Shown piece after piece: positions 33,389 through 43,900 of a DNA stretch of 64,000 bases. Below the pieces are notes generated by a model that had not been told where the DNA came from, did not search any database, and saw only the letters and a list, made by a program, of their open reading frames with translations. A program made the translations under genes and the position numbers. How positions within the stretch are numbered: the first letter of the stretch is position 1; each line of letters starts with the position of its first letter. The stretch is from Zea mays (Eukaryota > Streptophyta > Magnoliopsida > Poales > Poaceae), in contig NC_050104.1 of NCBI RefSeq assembly GCF_902167145.1, positions 2,480,001 to 2,544,000 on the forward strand. Reading direction: 5' to 3'.

Positions 33389-33390
<2 letters not shown>
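32418..33390. other. Unassigned interval between Helitron ends
   Basis: Mixed-composition DNA without a recognisable gene. It is GC-rich around 32800-33200, where short frames open on both strands share no protein pattern that I know. It may be host DNA trapped between the internal 3' end at 32417 and the second 5' end at 33437. Confidence 0.4.

Positions 33391-33436
<46 letters not shown>
33391..33436. repeat. (TA)n microsatellite
   Basis: A run of about 23 TA units ends exactly at the second Helitron 5' end; AT-rich sites are preferred Helitron targets. Confidence 0.9.
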
Positions 33437-33439
<3 letters not shown>

Positions 33440-34194
33440 ACTACTTATTAAGTTAGCAATAGTAGTCTGTCTTTTTGTGTTCTGCCATTCTGCGATCTCA
33501 GCCGTCCACTGCTTAGGGATCGAACCTTAGATCTATTGAGCAGAATGTCTAGCCTTCCACCCTCTAGCCAACATGACTCATGTTGAATTGTGTACAACTT
33601 CAAATAAAACGTCTTTTGTGTTTAACCCACCGTCCACTCTGTATGCTCACTGAGTTTAGAAAAATATTTATATCTTGGCCCCTGATCTTTCTAGAATTTG
33701 GGACACAGTCCAGGAAATAAAGAAAGTAGGGAAAAGGAGTTTAGAAATTGATTTTTAGTTTACAAATAATTGCAGAAACCCATTTAATTCATGGAAATTT
33801 TATATTAAATCTAAATGAGTTCATTCCAATTTCTATAATTCTATAATATTATTTTTATCACATAATACCTCTGTTTTGTCATGAAAACAACAATAAAATT
33901 GATTTCCTAATTAATCCTATATCAAATACATAGAAACTTTGAAAATTCGTAACTTCCCCATTTTAATTCCAAATTGAATCGTTCCAGTTGTGTTAGTCTC
34001 GTATGAATATTTACTACGCAGTAACAACATTGATTATACCATGTTTCATACTTTATAATTAGATATTTATTTATCATATGTTAATTGGGTTAATCTATGT
34101 CTATTGGATTAATTTATTTAATATATTAATATAGTATTCTAACTTTGTGGTTATACGATGTTTGACCATTAGTCTTGCAAACACACACCTTTTT

Positions 34195-34511
34195 GTTTAA
34201 GCAAAAGTGTATGGTGGTACGTGTCCAATGACTAACGATGTACGAGAGAATTTCTTCCGGTATGTGTGAAACGTGCTCTCCAATAATGAGACCATACAAA
34301 TCGTGATATATATCAAAGTCTGCATGATACTGATGGTTGCAATGTAGTGGTGAAACAGATAGATTATAAATAACAAAATTTATGTATGGCCAGAATCACA
34401 AATTGATTATGAAAAATTTTCTCATAACGGTATAACACATATTTTGTATATAAGTTATCGTAGTATACTGGTATTATATATTCCCGTTGCAACGCACGGG
34501 CATTCAACTAT
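34195..34511 (+). repeat. Decayed Helitron 3'-terminal copy 1
   Basis: About 310 bp from GTTTAAGCAAAAGTG to CGGGCATTCAACTAT is closely similar to 35715-36033. The hairpin CCCGTTGCAACGCACGGG is intact (34483-34500), but the end reads CTAT instead of CTAG. Confidence 0.8.
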
Positions 34512-34706
34512 CATGTATAGAAGTCTGCACGGTACTGTTGGTTGCAATGTAGTGATGAAATAGTTAGATTGAAATAACAAAATTTATGTATGGCTAGGAT
34601 CACAAATTAATTACGAAACATTTTCACATAACAGTATAACACACATTTGTTCATAAGTTATCATGATATTAAATGTTTCCGTTGCAACGCACGGGCACCC
34701 ACCTAT
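34512..34706 (+). repeat. Decayed Helitron 3'-terminal copy 2
   Basis: Directly after copy 1, about 190 bp from AGAAGTCTGCACGGTACTG to CACCCACCTAT repeats the terminal half again, with the hairpin at 34679-34695 and the end again CTAT. Confidence 0.75.
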
Positions 34707-35042
34707 ATGTGTTTATGTCTACATCTATGACAGGAAACACATCTACTACATCTCTCTCCAAGCTCACTTACTACCATTGCACAATGCGTAGTAGTAGATA
34801 AGTATCACCGATATTCTTGAATTATATTTTTGGATGGAGGTAATATTATTTAAAGAAGAGCTTTGCATGCTATTTCTTTTGTTTGAATAATGCATTATAC
34901 TTAAATTCCCTTTTTTGCATGTGTGAAATTTTTTCTTCGTAATATTTTTTTCCATGGATCAGACTTGTGAGTCATTTTCATAAACCAACGCCAAGCATGA
35001 ATCCATGTTTCCTACTTCAAACCCCGAACAAACTCCATGAGC
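34707..35042. other. Unassigned AT-rich interval upstream of the PP2C fragment
   Basis: No frame over about 60 codons and no repeat match seen. It probably holds 5' sequence of the captured PP2C piece near its right end. Confidence 0.35.
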
Positions 35043-35043
35043 A

Positions 35044-35679
35044 GGAGGCATTCGCGTTGTCGTCGCTCATCGATGACGAGAAGAAGCTTGACGACTGTCA
35101 GTTCGACCTCTAAAAGCAGTCTTACGTGGTCGCATGCGCCGCTGTGTACGGCAAGCTCCCGCGAAGCCGCCGCTTGGACGCGGTCCAGAGCAGCTGCACC
35201 GCGCTGTCCATCGTTAAGCAGGGGGGCCTCATGGTTGTCGCCAACGTCGACGACTCTCGGGTTGTTCTGGACACCGCATCCGACGACGACGCCATCACGC
35301 CGTCCAGCTCATCGTCCACCTGAAGCCCAACCTGCCACGTAAGTCGCTACTGGCCGGACATGAATTCTTGTGCGCTAGGACGATGGACGTTGCTGACGTT
35401 GTGTGAGTGTCCTCGAACATGATGTATATAGTGGAATAGCGCATTCGGTGGTGCAACGACCAGGGGTACTACCTCGCTGATGAGCCTGGGGTGCACTTCG
35501 TTTGGCAGCCTAACCAAGAGTCATCAGTACTCGTCATGTCGCGTGCGTTCGACGACTACTATATCGAGGATTGTGGCGTCATCTTGGCGCCGAAGGTGAC
35601 ACAGAGGAGGATCGACAACAGTGACCAGTTCGTCATCCTCGCCACCGTCAGGGTAGCTTTTGTGCCGGCCTGCCTTTAA
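35044..35679 (+). pseudogene. PP2C protein phosphatase gene fragment
   Basis: Exon 1 reads EAFALSSLIDDEKKLDDCQF, then CTALSIVKQGGLMVVANVDD and SRVVL; a donor GTAAGT follows about 35340. Exon 2 (about 35437-35655) reads DQGYYLADEPGVHFVWQPNQ, VMSRAFDDYYIEDCGVI and VTQRRIDNSDQFVILAT. The order is that of a plant PP2C, a metal-dependent Ser/Thr phosphatase. TAA at 35111 replaces an expected Trp, and the frame shifts near 35300. Metal-site motifs are altered: the usual GDSR is DDSR, SRAFGD is SRAFDD, and the ATDG motif reads ATVR. The N-terminal DG motif is absent. It is a captured, inactive piece. Confidence 0.78.
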
Positions 35680-35714
35680 TTCTCTTCGCAAACACATACA
35701 CACTTACCTTTTTG

Positions 35715-36033
35715 TTTAAGCAAGAGCATATGGTGGTGCGTGTCTGATGACTAACGATGTACGAGGGAATTTTTCCGGCATGTGTGGAACGTGCTCGTGC
35801 TCTCCAATGATGAGACCCTACAAATCGTGGCATATATCGAAGTCTGCATGATACTGATGGTTGCAATGTAGTGGTGAAATAACTAGATTAAAAAACAAAA
35901 TTTATGTATGGCTAGGATCACAAATTGATTATGAAACATTTTCTCATAACAATATAACACAGATTTTGTATATAAGTTATCGTAGTATACTGATATTATA
36001 TATTCCCGTTGCAACGCACGGGCATCCAGCTAG
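35715..36033 (+). repeat. Helitron 3'-terminal region with intact end
   Basis: This copy matches 34195-34511 but ends properly: hairpin CCCGTTGCAACGCACGGG (36005-36022), then CATCCAGCTAG and a host T at 36034. Confidence 0.85.
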
Positions 36034-36830
36034 TATATTCATACTTTTGTATAATCCTCTGAAATTTTTATCCCAAGCAACTAGGCCCGGATTATGACTC
36101 CATGCCAAGTTTCACTATTTTTTGACCATATTTGGCATTTATTTATTTATTCAGTCTAAGAAGGCATTTAAAGTATGGAAATTAGTAAATAATCCAAAAA
36201 CTGGACATGTTTACATGAAGTAAGTTTGTAACGGCTAGATGGATAAATGGTACACTTTTAAAGCATAAAAGTAAACAAAAGTAAGAAATATAGCTCAAAC
36301 TGTGAAGTTATAGTTGAATGTTACAAAACGTAGTGAAAGATGTGTCCATTTGTAAATCACCTATATTCATGATTTTGTATAATATTCTAGATTTTTATGT
36401 CAAGCAACTAGGACAACATTGTGACTCCAAGCCAAGTTTCACTATTTTCTGACCACATCTGCTATTTATTTATGTTTTCCACTTGGAAAGGTATTTAATC
36501 CATAGAAATTAGTAAATAATACCAAAAAGTGGCATCTTCACATGAAGTTAGTTTGTAAAAGATAGTTGAACAAATGGTACACTTTTGAAGAAAAAATTAA
36601 ACAAAAGTAAGAAATATAGTTCAAACTGTGAAGTTATAGTTGAATGGTACCAAACATAGCGAGAATTGTCCATTTGTGAAGCACCTATATTCTCACTTTT
36701 GTATAATCTTCTGAAAGTTTTACCACAAGCAACTAGGACCAAGTTATGACTTCATGCCAAGTTTCACTATTTTTTATCTCATTTGTTATTTTCTTAATTT
36801 TTTGCCTTGTGATTAGTATTTAGCTGTGTA
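36034..36830. repeat. ~325 bp tandem repeat array, right part
   Basis: Monomer starts can be set at 36036 (half belonging to the split unit), 36365 and 36689, giving periods of 329 and 324 bp. Shared words include AAGCAACTAGG, AAGTTTCACTATTTT, ACATGAAGT and GAAGTTATAGTTGAATG. Monomers differ by substitutions and small indels, so the array is old. No coding content. Confidence 0.85.
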
Positions 36831-37524
36831 ATTAGTTTTATATTAAGACTATATTTAATACTTGTAAATGACTTTTAAACACGCCTAAGTCTGTAATAGT
36901 ATGATGAACAAATGATATACTTTTAAAATGTTTGGGCAATGTCTTATACCTATAGATAGTGTGTGTTAGTGTTTCTTTTTTCACTAACTTGTTTGTGGCC
37001 TAGTGGTATATCTCATCTGCCAGTAGCTTGAGGTCGCTGTATCAGTGCCTGTTGACCGTGGTTTTTGGCACTTTTTGTTGCAGAACACACTTTTTTGCAC
37101 TATTGTTGGCCGCGGCTCATGGTTTGCAGCAAACTCGGGCCGAGCTATCAGGCAAAAGAACGGAGACGGCATGCGAGGGCCGAGCTGTCAGGAACGACAA
37201 AGGGACGGAGACGGCGTGCGGGCATTTTTCTGAGCATACCAAGTGAGATGTGGGTAAAACTGATCGACAATGAAAACTAAGGGTAGATTTGAGTACTAGG
37301 GTACAAGTAAAGGGTATCAATATAAAAACCTCAAAGTTCTGCAATAGCTGAAAAGGGATAAGGGGATTGGGAGACCTGGGGAGAAACATATTCCAAGAAA
37401 AAGGATTCCCGCATTGTCATCAACATCTCCAGGTATGTTTATAATCAACCTGAAGAGATAGATTACAAATATCGTATTTATATAGGAATATACTGTGTCT
37501 TGCAGCGGTGAAGTTTGACCTGTC
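36831..37524. other. Unassigned interval before the LINE
   Basis: It contains an imperfect ~42 bp direct repeat (GGGCCGAGCT(A/G)TCAGG..., at about 37137 and 37179) and, at its end, a possible intron: CTCCAG/GTATGT at about 37433 and TCTTGCAG at 37504, followed by GTGAAGTTTGACCTG. This could be the last exon of an unknown gene, but no family is recognisable. Confidence 0.35.
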
Positions 37525-37540
37525 AAACAAATACCTAGAT
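37525..37540 (+). repeat. LINE target-site duplication, left
   Basis: AAACAAATACCTAGAT recurs at 44708-44723 immediately after the poly(A) tail, a 16 bp duplication typical of target-primed reverse transcription. Confidence 0.9.
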
Positions 37541-37611
37541 ACATCGAGGGCGACGGTGGCAGCGATAGAATTATGGAACAACCAGTCAAGATTCCAATCT
37601 AATCTAAGAGG

Positions 37612-40600
37612 ATGGCGGCGCTTGCTACCGGCGGCGGCACTGGCGACCACTCCGCCATCAGCAAACGGGACTTCCTCCCCGGCGAGCAGGTATGTAAGAG
37701 GACCCCGCATCCACCACCCGCTAAGCTGCCCCCGTCTCCGTCCCTCGTATTCCACTCTGTTCCGGCGGTGAGCAAGTCAAGATCCAAGCAAGGTAGCCAA
37801 CCCACACCTCTTCCAGACAGCGGTCCCGTCGCGGATCTACAACTTCTTGTAGGCTCCGTTTCAGCAGATCTGAACCCTGATGCTCACAGCGTGGAGCATC
37901 ATAGCCTAGCCGCCTACAGCACCTCCCTTTGTCACGCCACGAATGGTTCGGCTGCTTCGATGGCAACAATCCTGCGCTCGACAAATCAACAGTCGTCAAT
38001 CAAGCGCGTGCGCTTTGCTGATCTCATCAGAGGAAGGGGATCCTCTCCTGCAAGCATTCACTCCCCGCCACCGGCCAAATCCTGCCTCAGATATGGGCGA
38101 CAGGATGTTCCTGCAGTGAACGACGCTGACCATACCGCTGCTACTCCCGGGGATTCAATTCCCTCCACTCTGCCCGACCAATCCGGTTCTAGGTGGACAA
38201 CTGTTCATTACTAGCGCAGACTCCGTCCGGCGGGTGAAGCATTACCTACATCAAATTCAAAGGTACATTCAAGACGCCCAACAACCAGCGCCTCTCTTAA
38301 AATCCCTCGAGCAACCAGCGGGCTACTGGCAAGCATGCAGGATAAATGCTTTCGTTGCCTTGCTCGGGGTCACCGTGCAGCTGAGTGTAGGGACCCAGTG
38401 AAATGCTTCAAGTGTGGCCGTTCGGGCCATAAAAGCTGGCACTGCCCTCAGAACTCCAAGGCGTCCAAGACCACAACTCCACAACCACCCTCAGTACAGC
38501 CACAAGCACCTCCTCCCTTGGATCATTCCAACTTCCCGCCTCTTGGCAATTGGACGATGGCCTTCAGAAGCAGCACCGCAATACGCCCAGAGGAGTCTTT
38601 CGCTGTGGCGCACTCTTGCGGCGACATGGACATTGAGTTGGATCATCTGGCCTCTCATGCTGTCTGGGCATGGCTGGGGCGAGACAGACCGGCGATCGGC
38701 ATCGACGTCATCAAGAAAGCTTTCTGCTCTAGATTTGCTGTACTGCCGATTGACATCACGGTGGCCAGACACTACCCAGAAGACTTCTTCATCACCTTCG
38801 TCCATCGTCACCACAGAGATGCAGCAGTGGCGTGTAGAGATTTTCAGCATGGCAATCTCGACATCTGAGTCAGGCAGTGGCAACTGCCAATACATGGTGA
38901 CCACGACGACCTCAAGTACCATGTCCGTTTGTGCCTTGAAGGAATTCCACTTCACGCTTGGAATGAAAGCATCGCCAAGCGCGTGGTGGCAAGCTCCTGC
39001 GACCTCCACTACATCGACGCTGACTCCCTTCAACGTCGTGATGCGAGGACACTAAACATGTGGGCCTGGACCACAGACCCTCAACGCATACCCAAGGTAA
39101 CCTGGTTGACATTGACATGCAGATCTGCGTCTTCGCGCGATGGCATGGCCCCTGCTCCCCGACGTGGCCTGACTTTTAGGGTCCTTGTGCACCTGGACCT
39201 GGTGGAGGAGCAGCCCAGTTGTGATGGGCGCATGCGCGCTCCTCGTCGCTTCGAATGGAAGTATGGCATCGTGGATGGTGAAAGTTCACAACGGGACCGC
39301 AACGATCCACCCCCATCAAGTCGCCTCAACAACCACCGTCGAGATGATGAGGATGGTGATGACTATGATAGTGAACGTCGCGGTCGTAGGAGCCGCAAGG
39401 AGGACACCTGGAGCGCCAGGTTTTTCAGGAGCCTCTCACGCGCTCCTAGTGAGCGATGCCGCTCGTCATCGCGCCATGGTCGCCGCCGCGACGTCGAGCA
39501 CCCAGGTCGTCGCCGAGCTCGGGAAGGTCGCTGCGATGCCGCGACTTCGACGCTTGCTGCCAGCACCTCCAGGGTACGAGGCCGCAGCCGCGTACGTCGC
39601 CTCTGGAGACGTGTGGAGCGCCGTTCTAAATCCCCTATGCGCGCCAGTCGTTTGACCCGAACTGCCCCGGGGAGCAGCGAAGGCACGGGTGACAGCCACC
39701 ACCCCTCTCCACAACCTCCAAGGATGCGTGCTGACCCAAAGTTGTGCACAGAAATGGTGAGCACCACACAACTGCAAGAGGCTTCCGCGCAGCACGTCGA
39801 AAATAACCTTGGTATGCATTTACCTGCAAATGATTTGAGTGATGTGCGCCCTGACCCATCTAGGAAAGAGAATTGCTACAATGATTCTGCTGGTAGGTGC
39901 TGGATTCCAATACAAGATGTGTTCAAATCAATTTGGACCTCTTTTCCAACAGATTCTAGGAGTATGGAGAGGGGTGCAGAAGGCGTACAGCAGCAGCACC
40001 CTGATGCCCGCCCTCCATCGTCGTTGCTGGATGCTGCAACTGATCATGGTGAGCGCCGTTCTGTTGACCTGGCAGCAGACAAGATATTGCAGCGCCTCTC
40101 TCTTCCAACTGATCCTAGGAGTCTGGAGAGGGGTGCAGAAGGCGTACAGCAGCAGCATCCTGATGCCCGCCCTCCATTGCCGTTACTGGATGTTGCAACT
40201 GATCATGGTGAGCATCGTTCTGTTGACCTGGCAGCGGACAAGATATTGCAGCGCCTTTTTAGGACGCCCGCGCGGGCGATTCTGCCCAGCACGACTACTG
40301 CAGGCATACAAGAGACAAGGAAGACAGTAACCACTGAAGTAGAAGCAAGCAAGGCAACCCCGGCACTGCGTCGTCGACTTCATCCTGCCAGCACGACCAT
40401 GGTACGACGCAGCGTCCGACTCGCAAAATCTCGTCCTATGCATGTAATCCAGCGTGCCCAACGAAACCTTTGTAGAAAGCTCGGGCTGCTAAATGACGAA
40501 TCAAATAACTTTGAGACCGCCTTACAAAAATTCCTAACCATGTTCCAGGGGACTCTGCCACAGGAGACACTTGCAGCCCTAACGTCCGCCTTCAACCTCG

Positions 40601-40719
40601 AAGGGTCGACAGAGAAGAGCTTCGAGGATGCTATGATTGCAATGATGGGGGACGGAGTTGCAGACTTGCAAGATGGCATCGGGAGTCTGCGCGTTGAGGA
40701 GCTGCAGTCAGCAGCATGA
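37612..40719 (+). pseudogene. LINE ORF1 (RNA-binding protein with zinc knuckles), interrupted
   Basis: From ATG 37612 (MAALATGGGTGDHS) one frame runs 1,035 codons to TGA 40717, broken only by TAG 38212 and TGA 38866. The protein should coat the LINE RNA. It has two CCHC knuckles, CFRCLARGHRAAEC and CFKCGRSGHKSWHC (38344-38454), then a region starting FAVAHSCGDMDIELDHL typical of grass LINE ORF1 proteins, an Arg/Ser-rich middle (about 39350-39660) and a 53-residue direct repeat. The TGA sits where CGA fits (I-R-VRQWQ), a C-to-T change. ORF1 of over 1,000 codons is long for a plant L1. Confidence 0.85.
39948..40262 (+). repeat. 159 bp (53 codon) direct repeat inside LINE ORF1
   Basis: The unit ERGAEGVQQQHPDARPP...SVDLAADKILQRL begins near 39966 and again near 40125, a period of 159 bp, so the frame is kept. 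The two copies differ at several bases and residues. Confidence 0.9.
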
Positions 40720-40970
40720 GCCAGTGATCTGTGCTTAAGGGTCTTTTGCTTCTATCATGTTAACTTTAGGCCTTGAATTCCTACCTCGCTTGTGTGCGGA
40801 GGCTTCAGACTGCATGTGTTTGTTGTATGGCGTGAACACCTCTTGTATGGTCCTTTTGCATTCCCTGCACCATCAATGTCTCGACGCACCTCATTCACCA
40901 GATATGTGGTTTCCATGCACACTGTCTTGTCACTGTGCTGAGAGAGCAGGAAACTATGATTCAAGGGGTA

Positions 40971-43900
40971 CCTCTTTTTTTTCCAATGACAGACTTAGAC
41001 CTTAAGGTTTTTTGCTGGAATGTGAGGGGTCTCAATTCCCAGGCTCGGAAGGACACGGTCCGAGAGACACTTACTTCATCGAGGTGTCACTTAGCTTGTT
41101 TGCAAGAAACTAAATTGTCTTCCTTCGACCAAACAACAGCCTGGCACCTTGGAGGCCACCACCTAGACAAATTCTTCTGCAAACCGGCTGGAGGCCCCAG
41201 CGGCACACGGGGAGGGATTGCATTGCTATGGGATACCAACCATGTGGAGCTGACTGATTTTACAGTTGGTGATTTCCATATTTCTGGAAAGGTCAAGCTA
41301 ACAACGTCCCATACTGCCTTCCTATTAACTGTGGTTTATGGGCCTACAAGCAATAGCATGAAGACAGCCTTTCTCCAAGAAATTCAAGATCTGAAACCGC
41401 AATCCGGAATTAAGTGGCTGCTTTTGGGAGATTTTAATCTAATTTACAAAGCTAGTGACAAGAATAAGAGGCGTCTAAACCTTAGCCTAATGAGCCGTTT
41501 CAGTGATATGCTAGACTGTTGTGACCTGAAGGAAATTAACCTGCAAAATAGAAGATTCACTTGGAGCAACGAGCGTACAAACCCAACCCTTATTAAGCTT
41601 GACAGGGTCTTTGCAAATGCTGAATGGGACCAAGCTTTTCATAGCCACGTGCTGCACGGCCTATCTTCTTCGCTCTCGGATCACTGTCCACTGCTGCTCT
41701 CTAACCAAACTGGCCCCCGACGCCCGCGCTCTTTTAAATTTGAGAATTTTTGGGCCATGCTCCCAGGATTCATGGAAGTGGTGTCGAGGTCCTGGTGTGC
41801 TCACTGCACACACCAGGAACCTTTCCACAAACTCTATCACAAACTGCAGGCTACAGCAAGGGCCCTCAGACAGTGGAGCTTCAACACTATCTCGGATGCT
41901 AAGCTGCAACTTCATATGGCTTTGGAGATAATCCATAGATTTGACATAGCACAGGAGCTGAGAGCTCTCTCTCCTGGAGAGGAGCTCCTAAGATGCAGAC
42001 TTAAGAAAAGAATTCTGGGCCTTGCGGTCATCGAACGTGCGCGGAAAAAACAGGCTGCCCGTCTAAATTTGATAAAATTTGGGGATGCTAACACTAGATT
42101 TTTTCATCGAAGGATCACTTCTAGGCGTCGAAAAAATTTCATTCATTGCCTCAAAGACCAAAATGGCTCGACAACAACACATGAATGCAAGGCCGCGAAA
42201 ATACAATCTCACTTTGAAAATATGTTGAGTCGTCCACCCGCTCCGAGAATAGACTTCAACTGGGCGACGCTTGGATTACGACACCATGATCTCTCTTCTT
42301 TAGTTGCTCCATTCTCAGAGGAGGAGATCAAAAGAGCCATTGATCTGTTGCCCATTGACAAGGCGCCGGGACCTGATGGTTTCACTGGGTTATTTTTTAA
42401 GACGTGCTGGAGCATAATAAAAGGGGATGTCATAAGGGCGACCAACGCTTTCCATGCTCTACGTTGTGGCAGCTTATCACTCATCAACACCGCTAATGTA
42501 ATCCTAATCCCAAAAAAGAAGGGGCCGAAGAAGTGGGTGATTTTAGACCGATAAGCTTAATACATTCCTTCATAAAGCTTATTTCCAAGATACTGGCATT
42601 ACGACTTCAGCCCCATATGGACGCGATCGTCTCCACTTGTCAAAGCGCCTTCATCAAGAATAGGAGCATACATGATAACTTCTTGGCAGTGCGTACTGCG
42701 GCACGTTGTTTTCATACAAACAAGACCCCAACACTCTTGTTCAAATTGGACATAGCAAAAGCCTTTGATTCGATACGTTGGGAGTATATCCTCACCCTCC
42801 TTGAGCACCTAGGCTTCCCTATAAGATGGCGGGAATGGATTGCGGCAATTCTCTCCACCTCAACCTCAAGAGTCATCCTTAACGGCGTACCAAACCCCCC
42901 TATCTGGCACGGGCGAGGCCTAAGGCAAGGCGACCCCCTATCTCCGCTTCTTTTTGTCATTGCAATAGATCCCCTGCAAAGACTCCTCGAAGTAGCAACT
43001 GAATTCGGAATGCTCACCAAGCTCCGTGGTCGCTCGCCCGACCTGCGCATATCGATGTTTGCGGATGATGCGGTCATATTTGTCACGCCCACAAAAGGTG
43101 AGGTATCTATGCTCGCAAGGATTCTGGAACTTTTTGGTGAAACCACAGGCCTAAAAACAAATTTCCACAAGTCCACAGTAGTGCCAATCCAGTGTAACAA
43201 CATCAACCTCTCTGACGTTCTATCTGGTCTACCGGCCTCGAGGACTTCCTTCCCCCTCAAATACCTTGGACTACCTTTGTCCATGAACAGACTCAAACGG
43301 GTGGACTTCCAGCCATGGATTGACAAAGTCTCTGCAAAGCTGAGTACATGGAGCGGGAAAAACCTTTCGGCGGCTGGCCGACTCACACTAGTCAATGCAG
43401 TGCTAACCTCGCAGGTCACCTATCTGCTCCTAGCCCTAAAACCGCCCCAAAGGGTGTTGGATTTCATTGACTCAAAACGTAAGCAATTTCTTTGGGCTGG
43501 TTCAGAGAGATTAACCGGCGGTAAATGCAAAGTCAACTGGGTCTGTGCAGCAAGACCAGAACAATACGGTGGTTTAGGCATTCTGCACCTTGGTTTTTTC
43601 TCGCGGGCCTTACGCCTCAGATGGTTGTGGCAGGAGGCCAAACTGTTAAATACTCAGAGGATGGCGAAAGATATACCTTGCAATATGTTGGACAGGAGAC
43701 TGTTTGCAGCAGCAACCTCAGTCAGGGTGGGGGATGGTAAGTCTTCTTTGTTCTGGGAAAGTGTCTGGCTAAGGGGTATGACACCTAGAGACACCTTCCC
43801 TTTGACCTACTCCATTTCTAACGACAAAAATAGATCCATCCATGAGGCTCTCTCAAACAACCGATGGATTCAGGACCTTCATTTTAATCACAATGATTTT

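Larger units (their letters stand above)
26796..36033 (+). mobile_element. Helitron unit, outer boundaries, 9.24 kb, carrying gene fragments
   Basis: The 5' end TCTCTACTACTTATTAAG follows an A, and the 3' end is a CCCGTTGCAACGCACGGG hairpin followed by CATCCAGCTAG, then T. Joining the flanks gives GCACA/TATATTCATAC, which aligns base for base with intact neighbouring monomers GCACCTATATTCATG and GCACCTATATTCTC. This is the restored empty site, with insertion between A and T and no target duplication, as Helitrons do. Inside are exon fragments of an ATL RING gene, a receptor kinase, sucrose synthase and PP2C, all on the plus strand, plus a second 5' end (33437) and other 3' ends (32417, 34511, 34706). 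No Rep/helicase gene is present, so it is non-autonomous. Confidence 0.82.
33437..36033 (+). mobile_element. Inner Helitron with a PP2C fragment, sharing the outer 3' end
   Basis: A second 5' end TCTACTACTTATTAAGTTAGC, nearly identical to 26796, starts at 33437 after an A. The only complete 3' end downstream (hairpin plus CTAG) is at 36033. Between them lie two decayed 3' ends (34511 and 34706) and a captured PP2C gene piece. Confidence 0.65.

Noticed and set aside
33391..33436. The (TA)n run as a regulatory or origin-like element
   Set aside because: A simple microsatellite; its link to the Helitron 5' end is explained by AT-rich target choice.
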